Of a DNA stretch of 44,714 nucleotides, positions 35,439-43,976 are shown piece after piece. Source of the DNA: Deltaproteobacteria bacterium (lineage in GTDB: Bacteria; Desulfobacterota; Dissulfuribacteria; Dissulfuribacterales; UBA3076); the NCBI GenBank assembly GCA_003194495.1, contig PQXE01000003.1, positions 60,207-104,920 on the forward strand, in the 5' to 3' direction. Made by a program: the position numbers and the translations under genes. Below the pieces are notes generated by a model. It had not been told where the DNA came from and ran no database searches. It was given only the letters and a program-made list of their open reading frames with translations. Within the stretch, counting starts at the first letter, position 1. The number at the start of each line of letters is the position of its first letter.

Positions 35439-35588
35439 GAGTCCTTTTTACCCTGATCGCTCGTTTATAATAATTTAACTTAACACAACGCCGGATACTT
35501 TCCCGTTTTGAAGAAAGCATGTATTTATATTGTAGGTTGTGTGATAAAATAAATATAAAGTGTTTTTTTATTCGTTTTATGTAAAATT

Positions 35589-35900
35589 ATGAATGAAGTC
35601 AAAAAAATAGTTTATTTTTCGGTAGTTGTTGCCGAAAAGGATATAAAGAGGGAAAAATCCAAGGCCGGAGAACTCAGACGCAGTAGATGGTGGCACCAGA
35701 AATGTGCTAAAGGTGTTTGTTTCTACTGTGGGAGGCGCGTGGGGCATTCTAGTCTTACAATGGATCATGTTGTTCCCCTGGTACGAGGTGGTCGAAGCAT
35801 TAAGAATAACCTGGTGCCTGCTTGTAAGGAATGTAACAACAAGAAGAAATATCTGTTACCCATGGAGTGGGAAGAATATCTTAAGGGGAGAAAGGAGTAA
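35589..35900 (+). CDS. HNH endonuclease
   Basis: Small nuclease of the HNH/McrA type. Zinc Cys pairs CFYCG and CKECN bracket the core: LTMDHVVPLVRGGRSIKNNL (first His and Asp-His) and VPACKECNNKKK. The N-terminal 45 residues are basic. No toxin, terminase or restriction partner is adjacent. Its stop is three bases before the start of the polysaccharide export gene, whose Shine-Dalgarno (GGAG) is inside the HNH 3' end, so the two are probably co-transcribed. Start uncertain: no clear ribosome binding site precedes ATG 35589. Confidence 0.87.
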   Translation: MNEVKKIVYFSVVVAEKDIKREKSKAGELRRSRWWHQKCAKGVCFYCGRRVGHSSLTMDHVVPLVRGGRSIKNNLVPACKECNNKKKYLLPMEWEEYLKGRKE

Positions 35901-35903
35901 GGG

Positions 35904-36539
35904 ATGGTGAAAACAGGTTCGTTTTTTCAGTGGACTTTAGCAAGGTTCAGAAGTGAGACGATTTTTATTCTGTTGGTTGCCGGCGTTTTCTTTTGTCAGG
36001 GATGCTCAGCTACAAATGTTAGCAAGAATACCGAGCAAAAGACGATCCCTGTAGAGGACGAGTATATCATCGGTTCCACTGACATACTTGAGATACATGT
36101 CTGGAGAGAACCCGACCTGTCTCGCACAATACCCGTGCGGCCTGATGGCAAGATAACCTTGCCCTTGTTGAATGATGTGCAGGCTTCCGGACTTACTTCT
36201 CTGGAGCTAAAGGCCGAAATTGAGAAAGGTTTGGCCAAGTTCGTGGAGTCTCCTACCGTGTCCGTGGCAGTCCAGGAAATACACAGTAAAAATATATTTG
36301 TATTGGGACAGGTCGTATCTCCAGGAGGTTATCCACTACAACAGGATCTGACAGTCCTTCAGGCGCTGTCTCTGGCAGGGGGGTTTGCAGAGTGGGCAGA
36401 TAAAGGGGATGTTGTTATTCTGCGCAAGGAAAATGGAAAACAGTCGCGCATAAAGTTTGATTACACGAATGTTTCAAAGGGTAAGCATCTGGAGAAAAAT
36501 ATAGTCTTACAACCAGGTGATACTATAATAGTTCCTTAG
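35904..36539 (+). CDS. Polysaccharide export lipoprotein (Wza/EpsA-like, short type)
   Basis: Outer-membrane or periplasmic component of polysaccharide export. After a signal segment (FILLVAGVFFCQG) there is a lipobox Cys (CQGCSATN). The Poly_export domain follows: YIIGSTDILEIHVWREPDLS, VRPDGKITLPLLNDVQASGL. A SLBB-type repeat comes next: IFVLGQVVSPGGYPLQQDLT and VLQALSLAGGFAEWADKGDV. Its 211 residues match the short export proteins of exosortase-associated loci and not full-length Wza. It has a GGAG site six bases before ATG 35904. The TAG stop lies inside the left arm of an inverted repeat. Confidence 0.92.
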   Translation: MVKTGSFFQWTLARFRSETIFILLVAGVFFCQGCSATNVSKNTEQKTIPVEDEYIIGSTDILEIHVWREPDLSRTIPVRPDGKITLPLLNDVQASGLTSLELKAEIEKGLAKFVESPTVSVAVQEIHSKNIFVLGQVVSPGGYPLQQDLTVLQALSLAGGFAEWADKGDVVILRKENGKQSRIKFDYTNVSKGKHLEKNIVLQPGDTIIVP

Positions 36540-36696
36540 GAACGGGAGATAAATAAGTTGAACAAAAATTAACAGGATTTTTTGTTGTATTCAAGGCGCG
36601 AGGAGCGAGCATAACGGGTTATGTGATCGACGAGCAACGAAGAAGACGGCAAAAAAGACGTTAATTTGTTCAAGTTATTTATTGTACGTTCCTTAG
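36534..36696. repeat. 163-bp inverted-repeat element between export gene and beta-barrel gene
   Basis: CCTTAGGAACGGGAGATAAA and following bases to 36573 are mirrored by 36660-36696 (complement reads CTAAGGAACGTACAATAAAT). The arms are about 35 bp with a few mismatches. The centre has a GC-rich segment (CAAGGCGCGAGGAGCGAGC). The stop codon TAG of the upstream gene (36537-36539) is part of the left arm. Confidence 0.8.
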
Positions 36697-36721
36697 CTTC
36701 GATATTATGAGGTAAGTTGAT

Positions 36722-38014
36722 ATGAAACCGTTCGATTTTTGTCCTTTCCGGTTTTTGGGCCGGGCTTTTATCTTAGTTGTGGTTGCAGTCTTGTTTTCCG
36801 CTACTTCATGGGCAGAGTGGCGCTTTTTACCAGCACTTGATCTGGAGGAGAGTTATGACAGCAACATAGACTTGAGCTCTGACAATGAAACCTCTGATTT
36901 CATAACCAGGCTCAGTGCCGAATTACGGTTGGAAGAGGTGAGTGCAACCAGGACCTTTGCTGCCGGTTATACTTTGTCATTGAATAACTTTAGACGTCAT
37001 AGTGAGAACAATTATGTTGGACACACTGCCGCATTAAGTTGGGATCAACAGCTCAGCCGAAATCTTTCCTGGCACATAATGGACACTTATTACAGGTCTG
37101 AGGAGCCGTTGGAAGAGGACCCGGAGTATACCGGAGTGAGACGTACCAGGAATGAGTATTCCAGGAACACAGTAGATACGGGATTTACTTATCAATTTGG
37201 CGCAGAGGACAGGGTGACCGTCTCGTATCTTGATAACCGCTTGCAAAATACTGATCCGGACATTGAAGATGATGTTGAATATGGTCCTGCTCTGGAGTTT
37301 GAATACTGGCTCACCCGTTCACACGGTCTCGTCCTGGGTTATTCCTGGAGTCGTATAGACTATAAAGACGATGACCCGTCCGACGAAACAACGGAATTTA
37401 ACCTTGGCTATCAATGGCGTTGGTCTCCGCATACTCTGCTGCACCTGGACTATGGACTCGTGTTATTTTCATCTAAGGCCCCGGGCGAAGAGGAAGAGGA
37501 AGACGACTACAATGTACAGAGCATAGCCGCGGGCTTTGATCATGATTTTGGACCATCATACTCTCTAAGCGCCTCTTTAGGGTACTTCTTCCATAATCCC
37601 AAGAACTCTGGGCCGGAGACGGGGTCAACATATGGCCTTGACCTGGTCCGCAATTTTTCCAGAGGCTCTGTAACTCTCAGTGGTGAAGGGGGCTATACGT
37701 TAGATTATTCCGGTGCGGAGGCCGATGGTTTTACAAAGTACAGGGGTGTTTCTCTTTCCCCCGCCTACAGTATATCCCCAAGGATCGAGCTATATGCATC
37801 AACTTCATACATGTATGAAAAGGCCGAGGAGGGAGAAGAGGATACAAGAGATGAAACCTGGGAGGCGTCGGTAGGCACGTCCTATCAGATATTGCCTTGG
37901 CTTTCCGGCACTCTTGAATTGACCCAGCGGGAAAGATCCTCTTCTGAGGATGACGATGAATACCGGGACAGCCTGATACTCTTGAGGCTGAGAGGCACCT
38001 ATGAATGGAGGTAA
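36722..38014 (+). CDS. Outer-membrane beta-barrel protein of exopolysaccharide locus
   Basis: The signal peptide (FILVVVAVLFSATSWA) is followed by about 400 residues of alternating amphipathic strands separated by very acidic loops (PGEEEEEDDYN, EKAEEGEEDTRDE). The start of the mature part (RFLPALDLEESYDSNIDLSS) and overall pattern resemble the PEP-CTERM/exosortase-associated outer-membrane proteins and BCSC/TIGR03016-like barrels, likely a polysaccharide exit pore. Its last codon ends with the first base of a dispersed repeat, whose TAA serves as stop, so the C-terminus (GTYEWR) may not be original. Barrels usually end in an aromatic residue, and Trp is the penultimate residue here. Confidence 0.8.
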   Translation: MKPFDFCPFRFLGRAFILVVVAVLFSATSWAEWRFLPALDLEESYDSNIDLSSDNETSDFITRLSAELRLEEVSATRTFAAGYTLSLNNFRRHSENNYVGHTAALSWDQQLSRNLSWHIMDTYYRSEEPLEEDPEYTGVRRTRNEYSRNTVDTGFTYQFGAEDRVTVSYLDNRLQNTDPDIEDDVEYGPALEFEYWLTRSHGLVLGYSWSRIDYKDDDPSDETTEFNLGYQWRWSPHTLLHLDYGLVLFSSKAPGEEEEEDDYNVQSIAAGFDHDFGPSYSLSASLGYFFHNPKNSGPETGSTYGLDLVRNFSRGSVTLSGEGGYTLDYSGAEADGFTKYRGVSLSPAYSISPRIELYASTSYMYEKAEEGEEDTRDETWEASVGTSYQILPWLSGTLELTQRERSSSEDDDEYRDSLILLRLRGTYEWR

Positions 38015-38169
38015 GCGTTCACAGGGCACCGCATCTGCTTTGTTGCCGGGCACTTGAAGTACAGGAAGTACGCCTGCGTACCCGTCGCCTCGCATCTGCA
38101 GCACCCTGTAAACGCTTACAGTTCGCTGGGTTGCGGTAAAGCGGGTGTTGTAATTCCATGAACGGTTAC
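38011..38169. repeat. 159-bp dispersed repeat with GTAAGCGTTCAC-type termini, copy 2 (inverted relative to copy 1)
   Basis: Bounded by GTAAGCGTTCAC (38011-38022) and TGAACGGTTAC (38159-38169). It aligns with the reverse complement of 12160-12311, sharing GGGCACTTGAAGTACAGG and GCCTCGCATCTGCAGCAC. It contains an extra internal GTAAACGCTTACAG. Its GTAA supplies the final codon's third base and the stop of the beta-barrel gene, the same phase as at yceD. Confidence 0.85.
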
Positions 38170-38246
38170 GAATGGAGATAGATCCTGATGGGAGCGTAGA
38201 AAAAAAGATGTTTAAAAACGCGAAATTTGTTCAAGAGTAGGGACCT

Positions 38247-39869
38247 ATGGCAACCGAACAGGGTGGACAGAAGCCTTTCGACATTTATCTATACCTTTCC
38301 CTGCTTTTGCGCAGGAAGTGGGAGATCATCTTCGGTATGATCCCGTTTCTGTTGGCCGGTTTGCTGTACTGCCTATTTTCTGCAAAGATCTACAGTACAA
38401 GCACTACTATAGTGGTCGTGCCGCAGCGGGTACCTGTAGAGTATGTGCGGTCCACAGTTACAGGAGATATTGCTGAGCGCGTTCGGGGTATATGGCAGGA
38501 GGTCACCAGCCGGACAAGTCTTGAGCGGATCATTGAGCAGTTCAACCTCTATCCTGAGGTCAGAGAGCGTCTACCAATGGAGACGGTTGTTGGGGCAATG
38601 AGAAAGAAGATCCAAATAGACAGTCCCAGGTCGGCCCGTTCAAACACCTTCTCATTGTCCTATGAGGGGGCGGACCCTATTCTCATTACCAGGGTTGTCA
38701 ATGCCCTGGCCAACATGTTTATAGAAGAAAACCTCAAGTTAAGGGAGATGCAGGCCAAGGGTACAGCAGAGTTTCTGTCCGAAGAGCTTGAAAAGGTCTA
38801 TCGTGAGTTAAAACACAGGGAAGAGGACCTGAAACAGTATAAGATGGAGCATATGGGCGAGCTTCCTGAACAGAGTGCGAGCAATCTGGTCATGCTCCAG
38901 CGTTTCCAGGAAGAACTGGGGACCCTACAAGAAAATATCAGGAATGCTGAAGACAGGAAATTGTTGTTGCAGCGCCAACTTGCTGAAGAGAAGAGCATTT
39001 TGAGGGCAACAGCACCCGGCGTTGCCGGTCCCCAAGGGGATGGGGCTGCCCCCCATCAGGCCCCAACTACACTGGAAGGTCTGAAGGAGAGGCTTAAGTC
39101 TCTCAGAACACGCTATACTGATACACACCCGGACGTGGTAATTGTCAAAAAGCTTATTGCCAAGCTTGAGAAAGAGCAGGAAATAAGGAATTTGTCCTCG
39201 GATAAGGAGGACGCGGAAAAGGGGGAGTATCTGGAATCTCCGGTTGATGTAGTAGCTCCAGAGAATGCAATCATCGTGGGGCTCAGGTATCAGCTTAAAG
39301 GCCTGGAATTTGACATCAAGGCTATGAAGGAATCAAGTAACAAGGTCCGTAAACAGATAGCCGTATACCAGGAGCGTATTGAGGAGACCCCCAAGAGGGA
39401 ACAGGAACTGATTGACCTCACGCGCGACTATGACAACTTGAGGCTGTCCTATGAAAGCTTATTGACTCGCAAGATTGAGGCTGAGCAGGCAGCAGCCCTG
39501 GAAAGGAGACAAAAAGGGGAGCAGTTCAGAGTGATAGATCCTGCAAGAATACCAGTGGTGGCTTTCAAGCCCGATCTAAAAAAGATTTTGGCTATGACAT
39601 TGCTTTTAGCTGCAGGCACAGGGTTTGGTCTGGCCTTTGGCCTGGAGTTTCTCAGCAAGGTATTTTATGATCCCGATAAGGTGACAAAGGCGTTAAATAT
39701 CCCGGTGTTAGCCTGTGTGCCCCTTCTTTTGACTGATGCGGAGAAGCGGAAAAGGAGGCTCAATGCATTGTTTTTAAGTTCATTAGCAGTGGCGGGTTAT
39801 GCAATGGTAATAGTCCTCATGTTTGTTCTGTGGAGCAAGGGCCCTGGTGTCCTTAAAGGCCTTTTCTGA
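38247..39869 (+). CDS. Wzz/GumC-type polysaccharide chain-length determinant
   Basis: Inner-membrane co-polymerase. The N-terminal segment FDIYLYLSLLLRRKWEIIFG leads into the first membrane helix (MIPFLLAGLLYCLFSA). A long periplasmic coiled-coil region spans about residues 160-430. Conserved REQELIDLTRDYDNLRLSYE and LLTRKIEAEQAAALERRQKG precede the second membrane region, LAMTLLLAAGTGFGLAFGLE, with a further helix near the C-terminus (AVAGYAMVIVLMFVLW). No kinase domain is fused; it is encoded separately downstream. At 540 residues it fits the exosortase-associated (TIGR03007-like) group. Confidence 0.92.
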   Translation: MATEQGGQKPFDIYLYLSLLLRRKWEIIFGMIPFLLAGLLYCLFSAKIYSTSTTIVVVPQRVPVEYVRSTVTGDIAERVRGIWQEVTSRTSLERIIEQFNLYPEVRERLPMETVVGAMRKKIQIDSPRSARSNTFSLSYEGADPILITRVVNALANMFIEENLKLREMQAKGTAEFLSEELEKVYRELKHREEDLKQYKMEHMGELPEQSASNLVMLQRFQEELGTLQENIRNAEDRKLLLQRQLAEEKSILRATAPGVAGPQGDGAAPHQAPTTLEGLKERLKSLRTRYTDTHPDVVIVKKLIAKLEKEQEIRNLSSDKEDAEKGEYLESPVDVVAPENAIIVGLRYQLKGLEFDIKAMKESSNKVRKQIAVYQERIEETPKREQELIDLTRDYDNLRLSYESLLTRKIEAEQAAALERRQKGEQFRVIDPARIPVVAFKPDLKKILAMTLLLAAGTGFGLAFGLEFLSKVFYDPDKVTKALNIPVLACVPLLLTDAEKRKRRLNALFLSSLAVAGYAMVIVLMFVLWSKGPGVLKGLF

Positions 39870-39874
39870 ATAGT

Positions 39875-40906
39875 ATGTATCTCAGCTATTATGGACTGAA
39901 TGAACAGCCCTTTTCCATCTCTCCTGATCCAAGGTTTCTTTATCTTAGCGAAATCCACCGTGAGGGACTGGCTAATCTGACCTATGGAGTTGCTCAAAGA
40001 AAAGGCTTTATAATAATAACCGGTGAGGTGGGTACTGGTAAGACTACCTTAATACATGCCCTTCTTGCAAATGTACCACAGAAAGTGAGGGTTGCCTTCA
40101 TATCCAACCCCACCCTGACAAGAGAGGAGTTTTTTTACCTCTTAGCAGATGCATATAAGCTGGGTGCAATAGAACACAAGGCCCACTTTCTGGTTAGGTT
40201 TACACAGTTTTTAGAAAAGGCTTATAGTAGTGACGAAAACGTTGTGCTGATCGTGGACGAGGCCCATTCTCTAACTCACGAGCTGTTGGAGGAGATAAGG
40301 CTGTTTTCCAATCTGGAGACTGCGGGTCACAATCTGGTAAATATAATCCTGGTGGGGCAACCGGAGCTTGATGAAAAACTTTCCAGTCAGGAGATGAGGC
40401 CGCTGACACAACGCATTACCTTGCGGTATCATTTGTCTTCCATGACCCTCGATGAGACAGCTAAATATATCGAGACCCGTTTGCTCAGGTCTGGGGCTAA
40501 AGATCCGGGTATATTCACTGAGGCTGCAATACAAAGCCTTTATGAGTACTCCAGAGGTATTCCAAGATTAACAAATGTCTTGGCAGACCATGCCCTTCTT
40601 ACCGGTTATGTTAAGGACCTGAAACAGATTGACAATAGAGTAATCGAGGAGTGTGCGGGTGAATTCCGGCTGTCCGGCAACAAGGACGAGAAAGATGCGG
40701 AGAGTGTAACAATTCCGCCTTACCGCAGATACGGCAGACTCATCAAGGCCGTGATGATTATCGTTATGTCGTTGGGATTACTATTTCTATGGTGGGGCGT
40801 TCTGGTGAATGATGGAAATCTAACTAGTAGTATTGACAATGTTTTTGACAAGGATAATCCTGTGGTCGCGCATGAGTTAATTGCGAATGATGTAGAAAAA
40901 AAGTGA
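39875..40906 (+). CDS. ExeA-like AAA ATPase of exopolysaccharide locus
   Basis: Begins MYLSYYGLNEQPFSISPDPR FLYLS, the signature opening of ExeA/GspA-type and exosortase-associated (TIGR03015-like) ATPases. Walker A is ITGEVGTGKTTLI, Walker B VVLIVDEAHSL, followed by RLFSNLETAGHNLVNIILVG and sensor-2 SRGIPRLTNVLADHALL. A single membrane helix lies near the C-terminus (VMIIVMSLGLLFLWWGVLV). It starts five bases after the wzz-like gene. Its role in these loci is not settled. Confidence 0.92.
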   Translation: MYLSYYGLNEQPFSISPDPRFLYLSEIHREGLANLTYGVAQRKGFIIITGEVGTGKTTLIHALLANVPQKVRVAFISNPTLTREEFFYLLADAYKLGAIEHKAHFLVRFTQFLEKAYSSDENVVLIVDEAHSLTHELLEEIRLFSNLETAGHNLVNIILVGQPELDEKLSSQEMRPLTQRITLRYHLSSMTLDETAKYIETRLLRSGAKDPGIFTEAAIQSLYEYSRGIPRLTNVLADHALLTGYVKDLKQIDNRVIEECAGEFRLSGNKDEKDAESVTIPPYRRYGRLIKAVMIIVMSLGLLFLWWGVLVNDGNLTSSIDNVFDKDNPVVAHELIANDVEKK

Positions 40907-40929
40907 ATATTTAAAGGGCACAGAGAAAA

Positions 40930-41844
40930 ATGGGTAAGATTGCTGATGCCTTGGATAAGGCAAGGAGAGAGCCGGCAAGAAAGATGGATCAGTTAAGGCC
41001 ATCCGGCGAGACTGGATCGAGAGAGCAAAAGCAGGCACGAGTTCAGCATGAGGTAAGTCCGAAACCAGTCCCGGATACGATTACTTCCAAGACAGATGTT
41101 CAGACCGGGGAAGGGGCCGGATTTGTATCAAAAGCCCTACAGGGTCCGGTTGATCCCAAGCTGGTGGTATTTCACGAACCCGAGTCTCCTGCTGCAGAGC
41201 GTTTTAAGGTGCTGCGGTCCCAAATCCTTTATCCCAAGGACGGTAAAGATTGCAGGGTGATACTTGTGACCTCTGCCATGGAGGCGGCCGGCAAGACCAT
41301 GGTGGCATGTAACCTGGCAGTAAGTATTGCTCAAGGTGTAGATCCTTATGCCCTCTTGATAGATACTGATATCAGGAAGGCAACTGTGCATCGAATGCTG
41401 GGGTTTGAGCCGGCCGAAGGACTTTCAGAATATCTCCAGACAGATAAACCCCTATCAAAATACCTGATCAGGACTCCCATGATGAAGCTGACGGTTCTTC
41501 CTGCCGGCCGTTCTGTTGGGAATCCTGCCGAACTTCTGACTTCTGCTAAAATGAGACTTCTCTTTGATGAGGCGCGAGAGAGATATCCGGATCGTTTTAT
41601 TATCGTAGATTCTCCTCCTGTCAATCTGGCGGCTGAAACATCGAGCCTTTCTCAAAATGTCGATGCAGTGGTTTTTGTGGTTCGTTCTGGTTATTCCAGT
41701 CAGGATTTGATAGAAGAGGCTATTGCCAAGGTGGGTGAGGATAAGGTTCTGGGAATAGTCTTTAACTGTTTTGAAAGCCCACCCTGGAAATATTCCTATT
41801 ATAAAAAGAAATATCCTTACTACAGCTCAAATAAGCAGGCTTAA
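40930..41844 (+). CDS. CpsD/CapB-type tyrosine autokinase
   Basis: Cytoplasmic BY-kinase that works with the chain-length protein. Visible are SPAAERFKVLRSQI, Walker A in VTSAMEAAGKTMVACNLAVS (AAGKT instead of the usual GEGKS), Walker A' LLIDTDIRKATVHRMLG, and Walker B FIIVDSPPVN. A C-terminal Tyr cluster (YSYYKKKYPYYSS) is the expected autophosphorylation site. The N-terminal 80 residues are a disordered, charged linker starting MGKIADALDKARRE, as in exosortase-associated kinases. It follows the ATPase gene after 23 bases. Confidence 0.92.
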   Translation: MGKIADALDKARREPARKMDQLRPSGETGSREQKQARVQHEVSPKPVPDTITSKTDVQTGEGAGFVSKALQGPVDPKLVVFHEPESPAAERFKVLRSQILYPKDGKDCRVILVTSAMEAAGKTMVACNLAVSIAQGVDPYALLIDTDIRKATVHRMLGFEPAEGLSEYLQTDKPLSKYLIRTPMMKLTVLPAGRSVGNPAELLTSAKMRLLFDEARERYPDRFIIVDSPPVNLAAETSSLSQNVDAVVFVVRSGYSSQDLIEEAIAKVGEDKVLGIVFNCFESPPWKYSYYKKKYPYYSSNKQA

Positions 41845-41867
41845 CTCAAAACTAAAATAAGGTATTA

Positions 41868-42066
41868 GCCTTTAGCAATTAGCTATTAGTTTAATGATTA
41901 CAGGATGTTCTGCTATTACAAACTTAGCTGTTAGCGATTAATTTGCTGCTGTTTTCCAAATAGGTTACTAACACCTAATAGCTGTTCATCACGGATTAGT
42001 GTGGTAATCCGTGATGAACCATTTTTCAAAGCTAAACGCTAATGGCTAACAGCTAAACGCTCAACT
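41868..42066. repeat. TTAGC-type dispersed repeat (copy 4) with a 15-bp perfect hairpin
   Basis: TTAGC/GCTAA runs at both ends (TTAGCCTTTAGCAATTAGC, GCTAATGGCTAACAGC). The body shares TTTAATGATTACAGGA and TATTACAAACTT with 13661-13864. At 41984-42019 GTTCATCACGGATTA and TAATCCGTGATGAAC form a perfect hairpin with a 6-base loop, also present at 23772-23807. It separates the kinase gene from the sugar transferase gene and has no T-tract, so it is not an obvious terminator. Confidence 0.82.
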
Positions 42067-42122
42067 TAACTCAAAACAGGGACCCTATTTTTTAGCGGCT
42101 CTACTATCTATATGGCTGGTCT

Positions 42123-43511
42123 ATGATCAGAGTTTTTGGAAAAAAATATTCCATCAGAAGACTGTTTTTTTTTAGTGGCGAAGGCCTTTTTCTGTTTTTT
42201 TCTCTGGTTGTGGCAGTAGCCTATCGTCATGGTGGAGACATTTCCGCATCTGATATCTTGTCCTTGTGGCCCAGATTGCTTCTGATAGTTTTTGTCTGCC
42301 TTTTGTGTCTTTACTATTATGATCTCTATACTTTCAGGTCCGGGTTCAACTATGTGGAGATGACCATCCGCCTGATCCAGGCCCTGGGTAGCGCCTCCAT
42401 TTTTCTGGGATTTTTTTATTTTGTCTTTCCAGTCCTTTTGCCCGGCCGATGGGTCTTTTTGGGAAGCCTATTTGTTTTTATTTTTCTCAGCAGTCTTTGG
42501 AGATACTCCTATTGCTGGATGCTTAGAAAAGAATGGTGGACCATTCCTGTCTTGATTGTAGGGTCCGGCTCCTTTTCTGAAGAGATAATCAGAGAAATCG
42601 AGGAGAAGAGTGACTGCGGTTTCAGGGTTGCGGGTGCGGTATTGGACCAAGTGACTGCTGAGGAAGAAGCTTATGGCAACACCATGATTTTTAATTCTTT
42701 TTCCAATCTGTGCCGGCGGGTAGGTGAGACAGGAGCTGAAGAAATAATAGTCGCCATGGACCAGCGCAGAGGGCGCCTTCCTGTGAATGAGCTCCTGGAG
42801 TGCAAAATGAAAGGTGTGCCTGTTCTTGAGGGAGAGTCTTTTTATGAGGAGCTTACCGGCAGGATATTGGTTGATAAGATAAATCCCAGTTGGCTGATTT
42901 TTCACAAGGGTTTTCAAAAGTCGTGGATAATGTTGGCAACAAAGCGATTTATTGGTACATGCATATCAGCTCTTGGCCTTTTTTTATCATCCCCGATCAT
43001 TTTGCTGACTTCCATTTGTATTAAGTTGGATTCCCCGGGTTCGATATTCTATAGGCAAGAAAGAGTGGGCAAGGACGGCAAGCCCTTTACTTTAATTAAG
43101 TTTCGCTCTATGGGACAGGACGCAGAGCATGGAGAGGCCGAGTGGGCAAAGCAGGATGATGTCAGGGTCACAAGAGTTGGTAAAATAATCCGTAAACTCA
43201 GGATAGACGAGATTCCACAGATGTGGAATGTCTTAAAAGGCGAAATGAATTTTGTGGGGCCTAGACCTGAGAGGCCGCAATTCGTAAGCGAGTTGGCAGA
43301 GAAGATCCGGTATTATGATCAACGCAGCACCGTTCAACCGGGAATTACGGGCTGGGCTCAGATCAGCTATCCTTATGGGGCTTCAGAGGAAGATGCAAAA
43401 AGGAAACTTGAATACGACCTCTTCTATATCAAGCACATGTCTGTAATACTGGATCTTTATATAATACTTAAGACCGTTAAGACAATCCTTTTCAGAGAAG
43501 GGGCTCGTTAG
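42123..43511 (+). CDS. Undecaprenyl-phosphate sugar phosphotransferase (WbaP/EpsL-type)
   Basis: Starts polysaccharide synthesis by moving a sugar-1-phosphate to the lipid carrier. There are four N-terminal membrane helices (from GEGLFLFFSLVVAVAYRHGG to WVFLGSLFVFIFLSSLW), then a nucleotide-binding-like domain (TIPVLIVGSGSFSEEIIREI). The C-terminal bacterial sugar transferase domain contains KRFIGTCISALGLFLSSPII, FYRQERVGKDGKPFTLIKFR, LRIDEIPQMWNVLKGEMNFV, GPRPERPQF and VQPGITGWAQISYPYGASEE. At 462 residues it is full length. It is the last gene of the locus visible here; no glycosyltransferases or exosortase follow before the repeats. Confidence 0.95.
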   Translation: MIRVFGKKYSIRRLFFFSGEGLFLFFSLVVAVAYRHGGDISASDILSLWPRLLLIVFVCLLCLYYYDLYTFRSGFNYVEMTIRLIQALGSASIFLGFFYFVFPVLLPGRWVFLGSLFVFIFLSSLWRYSYCWMLRKEWWTIPVLIVGSGSFSEEIIREIEEKSDCGFRVAGAVLDQVTAEEEAYGNTMIFNSFSNLCRRVGETGAEEIIVAMDQRRGRLPVNELLECKMKGVPVLEGESFYEELTGRILVDKINPSWLIFHKGFQKSWIMLATKRFIGTCISALGLFLSSPIILLTSICIKLDSPGSIFYRQERVGKDGKPFTLIKFRSMGQDAEHGEAEWAKQDDVRVTRVGKIIRKLRIDEIPQMWNVLKGEMNFVGPRPERPQFVSELAEKIRYYDQRSTVQPGITGWAQISYPYGASEEDAKRKLEYDLFYIKHMSVILDLYIILKTVKTILFREGAR

Positions 43512-43512
43512 G

Positions 43513-43668
43513 AGATACCAGCCATTAGCCGTTAGGTAAAAATTTTGTATAAAAACGGACTGTTAAGCTAAAACCTAACGGCTGATAGCTAGTCGCACAA
43601 GCCATATTTTTTGAAGTATATTACCCCTAAAAGTGTAAACTACTTTTGGCTTGCTATGAAGGATGCCA
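43513..43668. repeat. TTAGC-type repeat fragment and GGCATCC-family end after the sugar transferase
   Basis: 43513-43602 has AGCCATTAGCCGTTAGG and, after a spacer, CCTAACGGCTGATAGCTAG, forming an inverted pair. 43629-43668 reads AAAAGTGTAAACTACTTTTG and ends TGAAGGATGCC, a single end of the 15763-15957 element family. The rest of the gap to 43870 is A+T-rich with no gene seen. Confidence 0.65.
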
Positions 43669-43870
43669 GATTATACTATAAACTGAAGTTCCTGTAGAAT
43701 TTTCCTAAAAAAAAGCCAAAAAGAGTTATTATTGCAATAGGTTATATGGCTTATCATCCTTTTTGGCGTGCAATTTTGTAGTCATGTAACTTACTCAAAT
43801 TGGGAGGAATATCGCTCAAATTGGGGCCAAGAAAGATTGACTTAATAAAAAAATGTGTGTATTTCTAAAT

Positions 43871-43888
43871 GTAACTTCTCAATAAGTC
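43871..43888. repeat. Terminal-repeat-like sequence identical to the 854-1091 element end
   Basis: GTAACTTCTCAATAAGTC is identical to the outer 18 bases of the 23-bp inverted repeat of the element at 854-1091. It reads inward toward the DUF4338 gene, whose stop is about 90 bases away. The eight bases before it (TTCTAAAT) are the candidate target duplication. Confidence 0.7.
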
Positions 43889-43976
43889 ATGGCGATTCCG
43901 CCGATTCTATCACCTATTTTTTGTATACAGAGGATGCTCAGGTATATCAAGTGTTGCTGACCGTGCCTGAGGGAGA

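Noticed and set aside
35689..35708. Sigma54 promoter (TGGCAC) in front of the polysaccharide genes
   Set aside because: TGGCAC is present inside the HNH gene but the required TTGC element at the right spacing is missing.
41984..42019. Intrinsic terminator after the kinase gene
   Set aside because: The hairpin is perfect but has no T-tract, and it recurs as part of a dispersed repeat at 23772.
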